A DNA stretch of 8,173 bases from JANOGU01 sp964499865 (GTDB lineage: Bacteria > Pseudomonadota > Alphaproteobacteria > Rhodobacterales > Rhodobacteraceae): assembly GCA_964499865.1 (NCBI GenBank), contig CAZCPY010000133.1:1-8173 (forward strand). Reading direction: 5' to 3'. Positions 5,944 through 8,173 of the stretch are shown here, piece by piece. Under the pieces are notes generated by a model. The model saw only the letters and a program-made list of their open reading frames with translations. It did not search any database and was not told the origin of the DNA. Position numbers and translations under genes: made by a program. How positions within the stretch are numbered: position 1 is the stretch's first letter; the number at the start of each line of letters is the position of its first letter.

Positions 5944-7308
5944 ATGCCCGGCAATCTGACACTCGACGGCCTGAAGGCCGCCTATGGCGCGGGCGAGATC
6001 GACACGGTGATCGTCGCCGCCCCCGACATGCAGGGCCGCCTGATGGGCAAGCGGTTCCATGCAAAGCATTTCCTCGACCACCCCGAGGAGACGCATTGCT
6101 GCAACTACCTGCTGGCCGTCGACATGGAGATGACCTGCGTGCCGGGCTACAGATCGGCAAGCTGGGAAAAGGGCTACGGCGACTACACGGTCGTCCCCGA
6201 CCTTGCCACCCTGCGCCGCATTCCCTGGCTGCCCGCCACCGCGCTGGTGATCGCCGACCTGATCGACCACCACAGCCACGCCGAGGCGACCGTTTCTCCG
6301 CGCACCATCCTCAAGACCCAGGTGGCGCGCGCCAAGGCGATGGGCCTTGCGCCGATGATGGCGACCGAGCTCGAGTTCTACCTGTTCGACAATTCTTACG
6401 AATCCTTCCGCGACGGCGGCCTGCGCGACCTGCGGCCGATCGGCGCCTACAACGAGGATTACCACATCTTCCAGACCTCGAAGGAAGAAGAGGTCATGCG
6501 CGCCGTCAGGAACGGGCTGTTCGGCGCCGGCATCGCGGTGGAGAATTCGAAGGGCGAGGCCGACGCGGGGCAGGAAGAGATCAACGTCCGCTATTCCGAC
6601 GCGCTCGACTGCGCCGACACGCATACGATCATCAAGCAGGGCGTGAAGGAAATCGCCTGGTCCAGGGGCAGGTCGGTGACCTTCATGGCCAAGTACGACC
6701 ACCGCAAGGCGGGGTCGTCTTCGCACATCCATCAAAGCCTCTGGGGCCTCGACGGCACCGCGGCCTTTGCCGACGGGGGCCAGCCCAACGGCATGTCGGC
6801 GCTGATGCAGCACTTCCTGGCAGGCCAGCTGGCCCATGCGCAGGAAATCACCGCGTTCCTGGCGCCCTACGTCAACAGCTACAAGCGGTTCTGCGTCGGC
6901 CTGTTCGCGCCGACCAAGGCGGTCTGGTCCGCCGACAACCGCACCGCGGGCTTCCGCGTCTGCGGCGCGGGCACCCGGGCCGTGCGCGTCGAATGCCGCA
7001 TCCCGGGCGCTGACGTGAACCCCTATCTCGCCTGTGCCGCGCTGCTGGCGGCGGGGCTGGCGGGGGTCGAGGGGACGTATGCGCTCGAGCCCGAGATGAA
7101 GGGCGACATGTACCACACCGGGGGCATCCGCGAGATTCCGAAGACCCTGCGCGACGCCGCCGGCCTGCTGCGCGGGTCCGCCATGCTGCGCGCGGCCTTC
7201 GGCGACGATGTGGTGGACCACTACCACCACGCCGCGCAATGGGAACTGTCCGAGACCGACCGCGTGGTCACCGATTTCGAGCTTCAGCGCCTGCTGGAAC
7301 GCGCCTGA
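5944..7308 (+). CDS. Glutamine synthetase family ligase, PuuA-like (gamma-glutamylamine synthetase type)
   Basis: The 454-residue protein has the complete glutamine synthetase catalytic fold. Expected metal and substrate ligands are visible: Glu 144 in ELEFYLFD, Glu 205 and Glu 212 in GEADAGQEEINV, His 261 in SSSHIHQSL, Arg 315 in NSYKRF, Arg 333 in SADNRTAGFR, and Arg 348/Glu 350/Arg 352 in RVECRIPGAD. The spacing of the Glu pair (EADAGQEE) fits the PuuA/GS-like group rather than classical GlnA, and the C-terminus lacks the tyrosine adenylylation site of GSI-beta enzymes. Such proteins ligate glutamate to an amine (putrescine in PuuA, isopropylamine in IpuC) using ATP. It is followed by an aldehyde dehydrogenase, which supports a catabolic gamma-glutamylation role rather than nitrogen assimilation. 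The amine substrate is unknown, so no gene symbol is assigned. Confidence 0.9.
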   Translation: MPGNLTLDGLKAAYGAGEIDTVIVAAPDMQGRLMGKRFHAKHFLDHPEETHCCNYLLAVDMEMTCVPGYRSASWEKGYGDYTVVPDLATLRRIPWLPATALVIADLIDHHSHAEATVSPRTILKTQVARAKAMGLAPMMATELEFYLFDNSYESFRDGGLRDLRPIGAYNEDYHIFQTSKEEEVMRAVRNGLFGAGIAVENSKGEADAGQEEINVRYSDALDCADTHTIIKQGVKEIAWSRGRSVTFMAKYDHRKAGSSSHIHQSLWGLDGTAAFADGGQPNGMSALMQHFLAGQLAHAQEITAFLAPYVNSYKRFCVGLFAPTKAVWSADNRTAGFRVCGAGTRAVRVECRIPGADVNPYLACAALLAAGLAGVEGTYALEPEMKGDMYHTGGIREIPKTLRDAAGLLRGSAMLRAAFGDDVVDHYHHAAQWELSETDRVVTDFELQRLLERA

Positions 7309-7315
7309 CTTGGGC

Positions 7316-7365
7316 TGCGTGCCTGGCACGCACCTTCCAACCCCAAGGTGCGTGCCAAGCACGCA
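7316..7365. repeat. Long inverted repeat whose arms are themselves palindromic
   Basis: The arm at 7316-7336 pairs with 7345-7365 at 20 of 21 positions around an 8-base loop (7337-7344). Each arm is itself a near-palindrome around TGCGTGCC/GGCACGCA, so it could fold as one long hairpin or as two small ones. It fills most of the 72 bases between the ligase and the aldehyde dehydrogenase. Repeats built on a GGTGCGTGC core followed by GCACGCACC are common between genes in Rhodobacterales (family knowledge, not checked here). There is no T-run, so termination is uncertain. Confidence 0.8.
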
Positions 7366-7380
7366 CCCTACGAGGACCCG

Positions 7381-8173
7381 ATGAAACCGATCCAACTGAT
7401 CTCTCCCGTCGACGGCGCGGTCTATGCCGAACGCCTGCCCCTGACCCCCGAGGCCGCGCAGGCCGCCGTTGCGAAGGCGAAGGCCGCGCAGAAGGCCTGG
7501 GCCGCGCGTCCGCTTGCCGACCGCATCGCGCTGGTCAGGGCGGGGGTGGCGAAGCTCAACGCCATGAAGGACGCGGTGGTCGAGGAACTGGCCTGGCAGA
7601 TGGGCCGCCCGACCCGCTACGGCGGCGAGTTCGGCGGCGTGAACCAGCGCACCGACTACATGGCAGGCATCGCCGCCGACACGCTGGCCGCCCACATGGT
7701 CGAGGACAGCGCCGCCTTCCGCCGCTATCTGGCGCGCGAGCCCGTGGGCGTGGTGTTCATCGTGGCGCCCTGGAACTATCCCTACCTGACCACGATCAAC
7801 ACGCTGGTGCCCGCGCTGATCGCGGGCAACACGGTGATGCTCAAGCACGCCTCGCAGACCCTGCTGGTGGGCGAACGGCTGGCCGAGGCCTTCCACGCCG
7901 CGGGCATCCCCGAGGACGTGTTCCAGAACGTCGTGCTGGACCACGCGACGACCGAGGGGCTGATCCGCGCGCGGTGCTTCGGCTTCGTCAACTTCACCGG
8001 GTCGGTCGCCGGGGGAGCCGCCATCGAGCGTGCCGCGGCGGGGACCTTCACCCCCCTGGGGCTGGAACTGGGCGGCAAGGACCCCGGCTACGTGCGGGCC
8101 GATGCGAACCTGGAGGTTGCCGTCGATGTCCTGATGGACGGCGCGATGTACAACGCCGGCCAGTGCTGCTGCG
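7381..8173 (+). CDS. NAD(P)-dependent aldehyde dehydrogenase, 3' truncated by window end
   Basis: The first 264 residues of an aldehyde dehydrogenase superfamily protein (usually 450-500 residues) are present. Seen in order are: an N-terminal region with the substrate-entry motif ISPVDG, the cofactor-binding APWNYP at 129-134, the 'GNTVMLKHAS' lysine region (K in place for NAD(P) ribose contact), the NFTGSVAGG turn, the general base Glu 229 in LELGGKDP, and NAGQCCC at the window edge with the probable nucleophile Cys 263. These enzymes oxidise aldehydes to acids. Coming after a PuuA-like ligase, it may act as a PuuC-like enzyme on a gamma-glutamylated or free aldehyde, but the sequence is not obviously PuuC. 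The ATG at 7381 has a GAGG at 7372-7375. The visible part shows no damage. Confidence 0.93.
   Translation, partial: MKPIQLISPVDGAVYAERLPLTPEAAQAAVAKAKAAQKAWAARPLADRIALVRAGVAKLNAMKDAVVEELAWQMGRPTRYGGEFGGVNQRTDYMAGIAADTLAAHMVEDSAAFRRYLAREPVGVVFIVAPWNYPYLTTINTLVPALIAGNTVMLKHASQTLLVGERLAEAFHAAGIPEDVFQNVVLDHATTEGLIRARCFGFVNFTGSVAGGAAIERAAAGTFTPLGLELGGKDPGYVRADANLEVAVDVLMDGAMYNAGQCCC

Noticed and set aside
4811..5959. 382-codon plus-strand frame starting inside the repeat and overlapping the transporter
   Set aside because: It is out of frame with the well-supported EamA gene. The translation is Arg/Gly/Pro-rich and matches no family.
5842..7944. 700-codon minus-strand open frame under the transporter end, ligase and aldehyde dehydrogenase
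   Set aside because: It is antisense to three genes with clear family motifs, and its translation is low-information and rich in H, R, G and A with no domain. Long antisense frames are expected in GC-rich DNA.

Overview
The window is high-GC, densely coded alphaproteobacterial chromosome, most likely from Rhodobacterales (Paracoccaceae/Rhodobacter-like). This rests on the recognisable style of the proteins (MreB tail, RodA, MreC), the mreB-mreC-mreD-mrdA-rodA gene order, and GC-rich palindromic repeats between genes. All supported genes lie on the + strand. The long minus-strand reading frames are GC-skew shadows.

Positions 1-3845 hold the rod-shape (elongasome) operon: the last codons of mreB, complete mreC, complete mreD, a remnant of mrdA (PBP2), and complete rodA. 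The genes are tightly coupled: mreC/mreD and mreD/mrdA overlap as GTGA, and mrdA ends in ATGA. The most unusual feature is mrdA. It keeps its start, its frame and its C-terminal KTG region, but is only 310 codons long and appears to have lost two internal blocks in frame: the membrane anchor with the early pedestal, and most of the pedestal with the first half of the transpeptidase domain, including the SxxK and SxN motifs. It cannot encode a working transpeptidase, so the intact RodA has no functional PBP2 partner here. A GC-rich inverted-repeat element of about 170 bp lies between mrdA and rodA, flanked by a 7-base direct repeat that includes the rodA start. A relative of this repeat lies in the opposite orientation at about 4866-4921.

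Positions 3854-4783 encode a D-2-hydroxyacid dehydrogenase of the glyoxylate/hydroxypyruvate reductase A type, 8 bases after rodA and probably co-transcribed. After a repeat-bearing gap of 229 bases comes an EamA/DMT-family transporter (5013-5897).

Positions 5944-8173 begin what looks like an amine or amino-compound catabolic unit: a glutamine-synthetase-fold ligase of the PuuA (gamma-glutamylpolyamine synthetase) type, then a 72-base gap filled with a strong double palindrome, then an aldehyde dehydrogenase cut by the window end just after its catalytic cysteine. By analogy with the Puu pathway, the ligase would gamma-glutamylate an amine and the dehydrogenase would oxidise a downstream aldehyde. 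The substrate cannot be read from the sequence.
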